Positions 55,220 through 64,000 of a stretch of DNA of 64,000 nucleotides are shown here, piece by piece. This DNA comes from Pseudoduganella ginsengisoli (GTDB lineage: Bacteria > Pseudomonadota > Gammaproteobacteria > Burkholderiales > Burkholderiaceae_D). Every line of letters begins with the position of its first letter. Within the stretch, counting starts at the first letter, position 1. Location: the NCBI RefSeq assembly GCF_009720865.1, contig NZ_WNLA01000001.1, positions 930,001 to 994,000 on the forward strand, read 5' to 3'. The translations under genes and the position numbers were made by a program. Below the pieces are notes generated by a model. It was not told the origin of the DNA and did no database searches. It saw only the letters and a list, made by a program, of their open reading frames with translations.

Positions 55220-55828
55220 TTATTGCGGGACCGTGTCGCGGAACGATGGGCGCTCGGACAATTTATCGTACAGGCGGCCCAGGTTCGGGTGCTTGCCGCG
55301 CCAGTCGATTTCCGGGAAGCGGAACGCCAGCCAGCCGACCGTGCACCCGACCGCCACGTCGGCCAGCGAATAATGGTTGCCCGCGCAATACGGCGATTCG
55401 CCCAGTTTATCGGACAAGAATGCCAGGCCCTGGCTGACCTTTTGCAACTGGCGTTCGATCCACTCCTGGCTTTGCTGTGAAGCGGGACGCAGCGTACGCT
55501 CCAGGCGCACCAGCACACCGGCATCGAGCACGCCATCGGCAACAGCTTCCCAGCATTTGATATCGGCGCGCTCGCGGCCATTCGGCGGCAACAGCTTACA
55601 TACCGGCGTCAACGTATCGAGGTATTCCACCATCACGCGCGAATCCACCAGCGCATGGCCATCTTCCATGATCAGGCATGGCACTTTACCAAGCGGATTC
55701 ACATCGTGGATGCGGGTATCCGCTTGCCACACGTTTTCCAGCTCGAACTGGTAATCGAGCTTTTTTTCAGCCAGGACAACCCGGACTTTCCTTACGTAAG
55801 GACTGGCGAGAGAACCGATAAGTTTCAT
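55220..55828 (-). CDS. Glutathione S-transferase-family protein (YibF-like)
   Basis: 202 residues from ATG 55828 (MKLIGSLASPYVRKVRVVLAEKKLDY). N-terminal thioredoxin-like domain with NPLGKVPCLIMEDGHALVDSRVMVEYLD; helical C-terminal domain with EAVADGVLDAGVLVRLERTLRP. Length and start match E. coli YibF. Role probably detoxification or redox; substrate unknown. Divergent from purB. Confidence 0.88.
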   Translation of the reverse strand: MKLIGSLASPYVRKVRVVLAEKKLDYQFELENVWQADTRIHDVNPLGKVPCLIMEDGHALVDSRVMVEYLDTLTPVCKLLPPNGRERADIKCWEAVADGVLDAGVLVRLERTLRPASQQSQEWIERQLQKVSQGLAFLSDKLGESPYCAGNHYSLADVAVGCTVGWLAFRFPEIDWRGKHPNLGRLYDKLSERPSFRDTVPQ

Positions 55829-55855
55829 AGACGCTAACAAAAGGAGGTTAGGTAG

Positions 55856-57418
<1,563 letters not shown>

Positions 57419-57466
57419 TCAATATTTAAGTTCCGACATGCAACACGTCGGAACTGAGGTAGAGTT

Positions 57467-57495
57467 GAGGGCGGATCAATGATCCGCCCTCTTTG
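57467..57495 (+). terminator. Terminator after purB
   Basis: Stem GAGGGCGGATC / GATCCGCCCTC with a 3-nt loop, then TTTGCTTT. A second perfect hairpin GTTCCGAC / GTCGGAAC (57430-57454) precedes it. Confidence 0.88.
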
Positions 57496-57587
57496 CTTTA
57501 AGCGTCCCGTAATTCTTCTGCTCGGCAGAGTTTAAGTTTCTTTGTTATATTTAGTTCTAACACGTACTAATTTTCTGAAGGACTGCC

Positions 57588-58112
57588 ATGGAACGCTACA
57601 CGAAGACCGCCATGCTGTTGCACTGGCTGGTAGCCATCCTGATCATTGCCGCCTTTTTGCTTGGCCTGACGATGGTCGACATCAAGGGCATCACCCCCAC
57701 CAAGCTGAAATACTACTCGTGGCATAAATGGATGGGCGTCACCGTGCTCTTCCTCGCCGTGGCCCGCGCCCTGTGGCGCGCCAAGCATACGCCGCCGCCG
57801 CATCCTGCCAATGCGCCGGCCTGGCAAAACAAGGCGGCGGACGTGGTCCACTACCTGCTGTATTTCTTTATTTTCGCCGTGCCCATTTCCGGCTACCTGT
57901 ACACGCTGGCGGCCGGCGTGCCGGTCGTGTACCTGGGCGTTTGGCAAATGCCGGTGCTGTTTGAAGGCACGCCGGAATTGAAAGCGTTCTTCAAGCCCAT
58001 CCACTATTGGCTGAACATGTCGATGGCCCTGTTTGTCATCGCCCACGCGGGCGCCGCGTTAAAACATCACTTCATTGACCGTGACGGTGTGCTCAAGCGC
58101 ATGCTGCCGTAA
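57588..58112 (+). CDS. Cytochrome b561-type membrane protein
   Basis: 174 residues, four TM helices with haem-ligand histidines: LLHWLVAILIIAAFLLGLT, YYSWHKWMGVTVLFLAVARALWR, VVHYLLYFFIFAVPISGYLYTL, KPIHYWLNMSMALFVIAHAGAALKHHFIDRD. Matches the CybB/YceJ group. The E. coli pair yceJ-yceI is adjacent; here too YceI genes follow. Likely electron transfer from quinol or superoxide. Confidence 0.9.
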   Translation: MERYTKTAMLLHWLVAILIIAAFLLGLTMVDIKGITPTKLKYYSWHKWMGVTVLFLAVARALWRAKHTPPPHPANAPAWQNKAADVVHYLLYFFIFAVPISGYLYTLAAGVPVVYLGVWQMPVLFEGTPELKAFFKPIHYWLNMSMALFVIAHAGAALKHHFIDRDGVLKRMLP

Positions 58113-58132
58113 TCCTTACACCGGAGTTAATT

Positions 58133-58693
58133 ATGAAACAAACCGCATTGATGACGTCCTTGCTGGCCTCCCTGCTCACCCTGTCGCTGGCTGCCGGCGC
58201 CGCCGTATTGAAAACCGATGCGGCAAAAAGCACCGTGTCCGCCACGTTCAAGCAAATGAATGTGCCGGTCGAAGCGAAATTCAAGAAACACAACATCATC
58301 ATTGATTACAACGACAAGTCGCCGGAAGCATCGAAGGCCACCGTAGACATCGACACGGCCAGCCTGGACCTGGGCGAAGCGGAAATGAACAAGGAAGTGG
58401 CGAAGAAAGAGTGGTTCAACTCAAGCCAGTTCCCGAAAGCCACGTTCACGTCCACGGCCATCAAGAGCGCAGGCCCCGGCAAGCTGACCGTGACGGGCAA
58501 GCTGACCATCAAAGGCAAAGCCACCGATGTGACGTTCCCTTTGAGCGTGAAAGCCGATGGTAAAAACCAGGTGTTTGATGGCGCCCTGCCCATCAAGCGC
58601 CTCGCCTACAACATTGGCGAAGGCGAATGGAAAGACACCAGCATGGTCGCCGATGACGTGACCATCAAGTTCCACGTAGTAGCAGCACCATAA
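58133..58693 (+). CDS. YceI-family periplasmic protein, copy 1
   Basis: 186 residues. Signal peptide ending AGAAV, then the YceI lipocalin-like barrel (DAAKSTVSATFKQMNVPVEAKFKK, VDIDTASLDLGEAEMNKEV, KEWFNSSQFPKATFTSTAI, KLTVTGKLTIKGKATDVTFPL). Family members bind polyisoprenoids such as ubiquinone-8. Sits between the cytochrome b561 gene and a second YceI gene, so a quinone-related role with the cytochrome is plausible. Confidence 0.9.
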   Translation: MKQTALMTSLLASLLTLSLAAGAAVLKTDAAKSTVSATFKQMNVPVEAKFKKHNIIIDYNDKSPEASKATVDIDTASLDLGEAEMNKEVAKKEWFNSSQFPKATFTSTAIKSAGPGKLTVTGKLTIKGKATDVTFPLSVKADGKNQVFDGALPIKRLAYNIGEGEWKDTSMVADDVTIKFHVVAAP

Positions 58694-58724
58694 ACCACGA
58701 TTATTCCACTAGGGAGACCCTCGC

Positions 58725-59294
58725 ATGAAAGCCAAAGTCCTGATCGCCGCCCTGATCGCCGCCTCCGCAAGTTCGGCGTTTGCAGCCGATACGTACAACA
58801 TCGATCCCAACCACACGTACCCCAGCTTCGAAGCCGACCACCTGGGTATTTCGGTATGGCGCGGCAAGTTCACCAAGACTTCCGGCACCGTGACGGTAGA
58901 CCGTGCAGCGAAAACCGGTTCGCTCAATATCGTCATCGATGCCAAGTCGATCGACTTTGGCCATGAAAAAATGAGCAACCACGCGCGCTCGCCGGACATG
59001 TTCAATGTCGAGAAATTCCCGGAAATTACGTACAAGAGCAATGCGCTGAAATTTGACGGCGACAAGCTGGTGTCGGTGGATGGCGACCTGACCCTGCTGG
59101 GCGTGACCAAGCCAGTGACGTTACACGTGAAATCGTTCAAGTGCATCCAGCACCCGATGCTGAAGCGCGAAGTGTGCGGCGCGGACGTCGCTGCGGAATT
59201 CAAGCGCAGCGACTTCGGCCTGAACTATGGCTTGCCAAAATTCTCGCCGGACGTGAAGCTGGCGATCCAGGTGGAAGCCATCAAAGCTGACTAA
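58725..59294 (+). CDS. YceI-family periplasmic protein, copy 2
   Basis: 189 residues. Signal MKAKVLIAALIAASASSAFA, then IDPNHTYPSFEADHLGISVWRGKF and the HARSPDMFNVEKFPEITYKSNALKF, LTLLGVTKPVTLHVKSF blocks. This is closer to canonical E. coli YceI than copy 1. Two cysteines (CIQHPM, EVCGAD) may form a disulfide. Third gene of the cytochrome b561 operon. Confidence 0.93.
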   Translation: MKAKVLIAALIAASASSAFAADTYNIDPNHTYPSFEADHLGISVWRGKFTKTSGTVTVDRAAKTGSLNIVIDAKSIDFGHEKMSNHARSPDMFNVEKFPEITYKSNALKFDGDKLVSVDGDLTLLGVTKPVTLHVKSFKCIQHPMLKREVCGADVAAEFKRSDFGLNYGLPKFSPDVKLAIQVEAIKAD

Positions 59295-59349
59295 TCGCAG
59301 TCAGTGGCATACAGGGGCCGGCCGGGTAAAACCTGCCGGCCCTGCTGCT

Positions 59350-60657
59350 TTACGGGGTTTCGTGGTACGGATCCCCCGGGTTCGGATGGCTCACGCGATC
59401 CCATGCAGCGCGCGCCGCCGACTTGGCTTGCGTCCAGTTCAGGCGCGACCGTTCCTTCGTGGATTCCCAGTCATTGCGCAGGCGTTCCTCAGCCGCATCC
59501 CACGTGCCGCCATAACGGTGACGGCTGTTATAGCCCAGCGCATACGCGGGGCCATAATCGTCGAAGTCATAACCGGGCACGTAGTAATTCTCGTTGTGGA
59601 AGTGGTCTTGCCAGTAGCGCTGCTCTTCCGCAGGGTTGACTGCCGAGCCAACGCCCACACCCACGGCGCCGCCGGCCAGCGCGCCAATGGCTGCACCGGC
59701 CGCCATCCCCACCGGTCCGCCAGCAGCGCCCATCGCAGCGCCAGCCATCGCGCCACCGCCAGCGCCCACACCCTGGGCCATATGGTGGTCTTCCAGGTCG
59801 TCACCGGCTGCCGGGTTGACCACTTCCCCCGTGCCTTTGCCTGCCAGGCCACCGGCCACGCCGCCAATCACGGCGCCAGCCGCCATCCCGACAGGTCCGC
59901 CGGCAGAGCCCATCGCAGCGCCAGCCAGCGCACCGCCGCCGGCGCCCACGCCTTCCGCCATATGGTGGTGTTCCAGGTGGTCGCCGGCTTTGGGATTGAC
60001 CACTTCGGCCGCGCCTTTACCTGCCAGGCCCCCGGCCACGCCGCCAATCACGGCGCCGGCCGCCATCCCTACCGGGCCCGCAGGGGTACCCGCTGCCATA
60101 CCAGCCAGCGCGCCGGCGCCAGCGCCGACCCCGGTCCCCAGCACGTGCTGGCCCGATTCCTGTTTCCAGCTGTCGGTAAGGTAAGCCGCGTCTTCGTCCG
60201 AGCGGGCGTGTATGCCCATCAAGATGCCGCCTTTTTTCACGCCTTCTTCATACAAGTGCGCGCGCTCTTCGGGAATGCCCGCGCCCACCAGCGCACCCAG
60301 CACGCCGCCCGTTACGGCCCCGGCGCCAGCGCCGGCAATGGCAGCCGCCACAGGCCCCGCCACCACCACGCCTATGCCTGGCAGCACAACCGTCGTGCCC
60401 ACCGCGGCGATGGCGGCCAGCACGGCGCCCACGGCGCCGCCGATGCCGGCGCCCACGCCGGCCCCTTCGGCAGCCTTGCTGCCCAGGTCCGTGTCATCGG
60501 TGGCAAAGTGGCGCTTGCGCGCGTCATCCGACATCACCAGGTTGACGTCGTCCTTGTTATAGCCGCGCTGCGCAGCCCGTTCATAGGCGCGCTCGGCGCT
60601 GTTGCGGTCGTTAAACAAGCCGGTGACCAGCCGCGAACTGTCGTAGTTACTCATCAT
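59350..60657 (-). CDS. Glycine-zipper repeat stress protein
   Basis: 435 residues. N-terminal about 60 residues resemble general-stress 17M/YflT domains (SSRLVTGLFNDRNSAERAYERAAQRGY). Then Gly/Ala-rich zipper segments and, from about residue 176, nearly three tandem 60-residue units, each with GVGAGxGAxAG, PVGMAAGAxIGxxAGG and EVVNPxAGDxLExHHMA. The charged, aromatic C-terminus is FHNENYYVPGYDFDDYGPAYALGY. Glycine zippers suggest membrane insertion or oligomerisation. GGGAG is upstream; ATG at 60657 or 60654. Confidence 0.75.
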   Translation of the reverse strand: MMSNYDSSRLVTGLFNDRNSAERAYERAAQRGYNKDDVNLVMSDDARKRHFATDDTDLGSKAAEGAGVGAGIGGAVGAVLAAIAAVGTTVVLPGIGVVVAGPVAAAIAGAGAGAVTGGVLGALVGAGIPEERAHLYEEGVKKGGILMGIHARSDEDAAYLTDSWKQESGQHVLGTGVGAGAGALAGMAAGTPAGPVGMAAGAVIGGVAGGLAGKGAAEVVNPKAGDHLEHHHMAEGVGAGGGALAGAAMGSAGGPVGMAAGAVIGGVAGGLAGKGTGEVVNPAAGDDLEDHHMAQGVGAGGGAMAGAAMGAAGGPVGMAAGAAIGALAGGAVGVGVGSAVNPAEEQRYWQDHFHNENYYVPGYDFDDYGPAYALGYNSRHRYGGTWDAAEERLRNDWESTKERSRLNWTQAKSAARAAWDRVSHPNPGDPYHETP

Positions 60658-60867
60658 TAGTCTCCCAAATGGTTGTCAATGCGAGATGGCCACCTTACGG
60701 CCCCGGCCATAAGGCTTCTGTGCGGGCGCGCACACGCCGCCCGGCGCCGGGACATCCCTTCAGCGTTCGTACGCTGGCGCACGGACGCCCTTTGAGGGCG
60801 CGGCCAAAATGAGTCCAATGGCCATCCCGGCCGGGCTGGCCTGTCGTCATAACGATAGGAGGGCAAC

Positions 60868-61137
60868 ATGAGCTTTGTACTTTGGATTGTCATAGGCGGT
60901 ATCCTGGGCTGGCTGGCCAGCATGGTCATGAAGACCGATGCGCAGCAAGGCATCTTCCTCAACATGGTCGTGGGGATCGTTGGCGCCCTGCTGGGCGGCT
61001 GGCTGCTGACGCCATACTTTGGCGGCGGCACCATCAATACCGATGATTTCAGCGTCATGTCGCTGGTCGTGTCCTTCCTGGGCGCGGTGATCTTGCTGGG
61101 TATCGTCAATCTGCTGTTCCGCGGCCGTCTGCGCTGA
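60868..61137 (+). CDS. GlsB/YeaQ/YmgE-family stress membrane protein
   Basis: 89 residues with three hydrophobic segments and the family pattern FVLWIVIGGILGWLASMVMK, then NMVVGIVGALLGGWLLTP and VSFLGAVILLGIVNLLF. Transglycosylase-associated/GlsB-type proteins are induced by envelope or salt stress. AGGAGGG precedes the ATG. Divergent from the glycine-zipper protein gene. Confidence 0.9.
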   Translation: MSFVLWIVIGGILGWLASMVMKTDAQQGIFLNMVVGIVGALLGGWLLTPYFGGGTINTDDFSVMSLVVSFLGAVILLGIVNLLFRGRLR

Positions 61138-61148
61138 AATCCCCCCTC

Positions 61149-61170
61149 TGGCCGGACGCCCGTCCGGCCA
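61149..61170. terminator. Strong hairpin after the GlsB-type gene
   Basis: Perfect inverted repeat TGGCCGGACG / CGTCCGGCCA with almost no loop, 12 bp past the stop; no clear T-run follows. Confidence 0.55.
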
Positions 61171-61290
61171 TCTCCCCTCTTCCAAATTCCCCCGATAGTT
61201 TGCAGGAATGCTCACTATTATTTCCCGCCGCAATTGAGCAAATAATAATTCCAATTTCTTTAAAATAATTAATAAAGCCTTTTTCCTATT

Positions 61291-61336
61291 TTTAATTTGT
61301 CATTCGATTGACATTTAATTTGTCACCCTATTGACA
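61291..61336 (+). promoter_or_regulatory. Two tandem 23-bp operator-like dyads before the peptide genes
   Basis: Units 61291-61313 and 61314-61336 match at 19 of 23 bases. Each contains the dyad TGTCA-N6-TGACA (16 bp). A further TTGACA half-site lies in the candidate -35 box at 61363. The layout suggests an activator or repressor site array controlling the peptide cassette. The whole 317-bp gap 61138-61454 is AT-rich and holds no gene. Confidence 0.6.
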
Positions 61337-61362
61337 ATTGAAAAATTTTTTTATTTCGATAG

Positions 61363-61391
61363 TTGACATTCGAATTTGCGGGGTCTAAAGT
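61363..61391 (+). promoter_or_regulatory. Candidate sigma-70 promoter for the peptide genes
   Basis: TTGACA at 61363-61368 and TAAAGT at 61386-61391 with a 17-bp spacer, about 64 bp before the first peptide ATG. The -35 is perfect, the -10 matches 4 of 6. Confidence 0.5.
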
Positions 61392-61454
61392 TCGGTCCGG
61401 GTGTTACGAAATGCCCAATTTGATTTAAAAACAAACCTTTTAAGGAGAATTGAA

Positions 61455-61541
61455 ATGAAGAAAATTTCCGCAATTAAAGCACAAAAATTGAAAACCACGG
61501 CAGTCGCCATGTACCCAATCTTTATGTGCTGGCCTTTCTAA
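61455..61541 (+). CDS. 28-residue peptide gene, copy 1 (RiPP/pheromone-like precursor)
   Basis: ATG with a perfect AAGGAG 7 nt upstream, 28 codons, TAA. The N-terminal part has Lys at 2, 3, 8, 11 and 13 and no acidic residue, a leader-like amphipathic stretch ending TTAVA. The C-terminal ten residues are MYPIFMCWPF (19-28), aromatic, with Cys25-Trp26. The second gene encodes the same peptide. The peptide is followed by a PqqD/site-2-protease gene, so a processed or modified secreted peptide is likely; the modification, if any, is unknown. I do not recognise a known family. Confidence 0.8.
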   Translation: MKKISAIKAQKLKTTAVAMYPIFMCWPF

Positions 61542-61591
61542 TCCGGAAAATACCGGATTTTAAAATATACAAACCTGAAGGAGTTATTACC

Positions 61592-61678
61592 ATGAAAAAG
61601 ATTTCTGCAATCAAAGCACAAAAACTGAAAACCACCGCCGTTGCGATGTATCCAATCTTTATGTGCTGGCCTTTCTAA
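61592..61678 (+). CDS. 28-residue peptide gene, copy 2 (identical peptide)
   Basis: Same 28 residues as copy 1, with AAGGAG 8 nt upstream. Ten codons differ from copy 1 and all are synonymous (for example AAG/AAA, TCC/TCT, TTG/CTG, GTC/GTT, TAC/TAT). The last eight codons plus stop are identical. Zero amino-acid changes beside many silent ones is strong evidence that the exact peptide is selected. A weak hairpin (ATCCGG/CCGGAT, about 61541-61558) separates the copies. Confidence 0.82.
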   Translation: MKKISAIKAQKLKTTAVAMYPIFMCWPF

Positions 61679-61802
61679 GCCGGCAGTCCGCATCGCGTTT
61701 TTAAATCCTGAAAGAGTGTTCACTGGCTGGCAGCAGGCCACTGCCGCCTTTGATACCCAATAAAAAAATCTGCCGCAAACCCCTGATGACCCGGAACCCA
61801 CC

Positions 61803-62981
61803 ATGGCAACTCACTGCGACACGTACTGCGTCATTCCCCTGTCCATCCAGCCCGAGGGCGAGGATTTCCTGGTGGGGAGCCAGGATCTGCAGGAGTATTA
61901 TCAGTTTCCCGAAGAAGGCGTGCGCATCATCCGCCAGTTGCAGCAAGGCGCGGCCGTGGCTGATATCAAACGGGAATTCGGGGATGCGGTAGATATCGAT
62001 GACTTTCTGAATGTGCTGCTGGAAGCCCGCTTTATCCATGCGCCAGACGCACCGCCGCCGGAAGCGTCCGGCACGGACCGCCGCTGGAAGTTTGCCGTCC
62101 CCGCCCCCATCGCCAGCCTGCTCTTTTCCTGGCCCGCCTGGGGCGCGTATTGCACGCTGATTGCGTATGCGCTGACCGCCGCCATTGCCGATCCCCGCCT
62201 GCGCATTAACCCCACGGCGCTGTACTTGCAAGACCATTTCACGATTTCACTGCTGACCTTACTGGTATTGCACAGTTGCGCAACAGGGCTGCATGAATTG
62301 GGCCACATGATGGCTGCCGCCAAATATGGCGTGCCATCCCGCTTAGGCTGGGGTAACCGGCTGTGGAATATCGTAGCGGAAGCAGATTTATCCGGCTTAC
62401 ACGCTTTACCCCGGCAGTCGCGCTATTTACCGTTAATGGCCGGCATGCTGGTGGATGTATTAAACATCGCGTTCATTACGCTGCTGATTAAAGCATTAAT
62501 TATTCGAGGCAGCGATCCTTTTATTATTAATATTTTCCAGGCATTGATATTGCAGATTTTGGTGACGTTGTCGTGGCAATTCAATGTCTTCCTGAAAACG
62601 GATATCTATTATGTCCTCTGTACTTACTGCAACTACCCGAATCTCGATAGCGAGGCCCGCATCTATTTGCGCGAAAAACTGCACCAGCTCAGCCTGGGAT
62701 GGGCAGGGGCAGCGCGCGACACGGATTACCACCATTTACCCACCTTGCGCGCCTTTGCCGCCGTCTGGGTGGCGGGACGGGTCGCCTCCCTGGCTTTCCT
62801 GTTCGTGGTCGTAATCCCCACAGTGCTGCGCTATGGCAAGGATGCGTGGAATGCGCTGGGCAGCGCCGCGTCCGCCAGCCGCCAGTGGGACTTGAGCCTG
62901 TTCTTTGTCTTCTCTGCCTCGCTCCTCGCTGCCGGACTAGTCGTCTGGATACGGGGCCGGGCGCCTACCCAAAAAACGTAA
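61803..62981 (+). CDS. PqqD-like domain fused to a site-2-protease (M50-like) membrane peptidase
   Basis: 392 residues. Residues 1-80 resemble a PqqD/RRE peptide-recognition domain (DFLVGSQDLQEYYQFPEEGV, RIIRQLQQGAAVADIKREFG, DDFLNVLLEARFIHA). After a linker come several TM helices; HELGH (164-168) lies in TM segment SCATGLHELGHMMAAAKYG, the zinc motif of site-2 proteases. The likely third ligand is Asp267 in FLKTDIYYVLCTYCNYPNLD, like the DGYY..NL motif of peptide zinc metalloproteases such as YydH. It probably recognises and cleaves the adjacent peptides at the membrane. Confidence 0.82.
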   Translation: MATHCDTYCVIPLSIQPEGEDFLVGSQDLQEYYQFPEEGVRIIRQLQQGAAVADIKREFGDAVDIDDFLNVLLEARFIHAPDAPPPEASGTDRRWKFAVPAPIASLLFSWPAWGAYCTLIAYALTAAIADPRLRINPTALYLQDHFTISLLTLLVLHSCATGLHELGHMMAAAKYGVPSRLGWGNRLWNIVAEADLSGLHALPRQSRYLPLMAGMLVDVLNIAFITLLIKALIIRGSDPFIINIFQALILQILVTLSWQFNVFLKTDIYYVLCTYCNYPNLDSEARIYLREKLHQLSLGWAGAARDTDYHHLPTLRAFAAVWVAGRVASLAFLFVVVIPTVLRYGKDAWNALGSAASASRQWDLSLFFVFSASLLAAGLVVWIRGRAPTQKT

Positions 62982-62994
62982 GAGGGAATGCAAC

Positions 62995-64000
62995 ATGTTG
63001 AATACCACCCACCTGTACCGCCTCCGTCCCATCCAGCAGCTGGATACCCCCGTGCTGGCGACCGCCGTGCGCACGTATGAACTGGACGCCAGTTTTACCA
63101 GCCACGGCGTGTGGGCCGGCGTCAGCAGCCTGGTCGAACAGGCTTACCTGTACTTCGCCGTGCAGGGCCGCCAGGATGTGCTGGATGAACACAATTACGC
63201 GCTGTACATGATGTTGCCGCAATACCGCGACACCATCGGGCTGAAATATGCGTGCCTGACCGACACGGCCAGCATGACGGAAAAAACCCGCAATTTCCCG
63301 CTGGACCGCGCTTACCGCCTCGTCAATGGCGCCGTGGGATTGATTGCCGCGTGGAAGGCGGAAGTCGCTGCGGATGAACAGTGGGCGCTCTTGATACGCA
63401 ACTTTCACGAAGCGGGCCACCTGGCGTCGCGCTTTGTGACGGAACTGGCACGCCGCCTGTCCATTCCCAGCCGCATCATCGTGTGCATCGAATGCCCGGC
63501 CGTACCGGACACCGCTGCCCTGCCCTGGGCTTCCGTGACGCCCGAGGCCGGATTCCTGCCCATCATCCTCCTGACGCCGCAAGACGACGCGCCGCCGCAA
63601 GCGGAGGGGCTGACGTTTGAAGATTTGTATGGCGCCGGCATGGATGAGTGGGAGCGGCTGTACATTCCCCTGCTGCGCTATTACCGCAACCGCGGCGATG
63701 GCTTGAATGCCGCCCGCGTCGCCATGCGCGCACTGTGCGTGCACAACCACTATGGCTTTTATTACGAAGCATCGACCTTTGTCGATACCGTGCTGCCATG
63801 GCTGGACAAGCTGGTCGGCGGCGATGAAGCGGCGCGCTGGGATTACATCGGCAATATCTTCCAGGGCCTCGTGACGACAGGACAAGAACAGCGCGCCTTG
63901 GCTGTGGTGGAAAAATATGCGCTGCCTTGCCTGACGCAAAACGTGTTGAAAGCCAAGCTGCACTACCTGCTGGCGATGGTGCATTTGCGCTACCTGAAAG
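62995..64000 (+). CDS. Unknown protein with HEAGH and probable TPR-like helices, partial
   Basis: Open from ATG 62995 (AGAGGGA upstream) to the window end, at least 335 residues. N-terminal half is mixed, with FHEAGHLASRFVTELARRLSI at about 137-157, which formally contains HExxH (138-142). The second half is helical with repeat-like pairs (YYRNRGDGLNAARVAMRALCVHNHYGFYYEA, RWDYIGNIFQGLVTTGQEQRALAVVEKYALP), like TPR proteins. It follows the peptidase gene by 13 bp, so same operon. Family not recognised; the end is missing. Confidence 0.7.
   Translation, partial: MLNTTHLYRLRPIQQLDTPVLATAVRTYELDASFTSHGVWAGVSSLVEQAYLYFAVQGRQDVLDEHNYALYMMLPQYRDTIGLKYACLTDTASMTEKTRNFPLDRAYRLVNGAVGLIAAWKAEVAADEQWALLIRNFHEAGHLASRFVTELARRLSIPSRIIVCIECPAVPDTAALPWASVTPEAGFLPIILLTPQDDAPPQAEGLTFEDLYGAGMDEWERLYIPLLRYYRNRGDGLNAARVAMRALCVHNHYGFYYEASTFVDTVLPWLDKLVGGDEAARWDYIGNIFQGLVTTGQEQRALAVVEKYALPCLTQNVLKAKLHYLLAMVHLRYLK

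Noticed and set aside
55210..55581. N-terminal extension of the LacI regulator
   Set aside because: It overlaps the GST gene in another frame; the HTH and start at 55209 fit the family.

Overview
The window looks like chromosome from a GC-rich betaproteobacterium, most likely an Oxalobacteraceae member (Massilia/Duganella/Janthinobacterium-like). This rests on protein content, on clusters such as surA-pdxA-rsmA with lptD-amgK-murU, and on the three-gene pntAA-pntAB-pntB transhydrogenase; the genus is inference. About 60 protein genes are supported. I saw no rRNA, tRNA, CRISPR array or intact insertion sequence.

Layout. 0-9.6 kb: end of a Bcr/CflA drug transporter, an rRNA methyltransferase, hemJ, proA, holA, lptE and leuS on the minus strand, then an AraC regulator, a VOC protein and a small membrane protein. 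9.6-19.5 kb: lipoprotein, ParD-like/map pair, barstar-like protein with exbD/exbB, dapB, bamE, fur, hrcA, a HAD phosphatase, a secreted phosphoesterase and two paralogous lipoproteins. 19.5-30.5 kb: envelope biogenesis block (rsmA, pdxA, surA, lptD), then amgK-murU-pepP-ubiH, then an orphan BPSL0067/STY0301 pair. 30.5-37.6 kb: pntB-pntAB-pntAA, nudJ-like, mnmA, a receiver-only protein, a 5'-3' exonuclease and a GST. 37.7-45.6 kb: Fur-controlled iron block (siderophore receptor, feoA-feoB-Cys-rich protein, bfd, tonB, piuC, bfr) with three recognisable Fur boxes. 45.6-47.3 kb: secreted HExxH protein. 47.3-55.2 kb: complete sucrose-use locus (LacI regulator, TonB-dependent receptor, amylosucrase, fructokinase, MFS transporter) with two LacI-type operators. 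55.2-61.1 kb: GST, purB, cytochrome b561 with two YceI proteins, a glycine-zipper stress protein and a GlsB-type membrane protein.

The most unusual part is the right end (61.2-64.0 kb). An AT-rich control region with tandem 23-bp dyads precedes two tandem 28-codon genes. They encode exactly the same peptide although 10 codons differ synonymously. They are followed by a PqqD-like/site-2-protease (HELGH) membrane protein and by a gene running off the window that carries HEAGH and a probable TPR-like helical region. This looks like an uncharacterised ribosomally made peptide system, perhaps a signal, pheromone or modified peptide.

Several small rearrangements are also visible: a REP/BIME-like palindrome pair read in frame inside the start of lptE, a duplicated holA 5' end, a MITE-like element near 8.6 kb, a quadruple repeat block near 40.3 kb, and a remnant resembling the mnmA 3' end.
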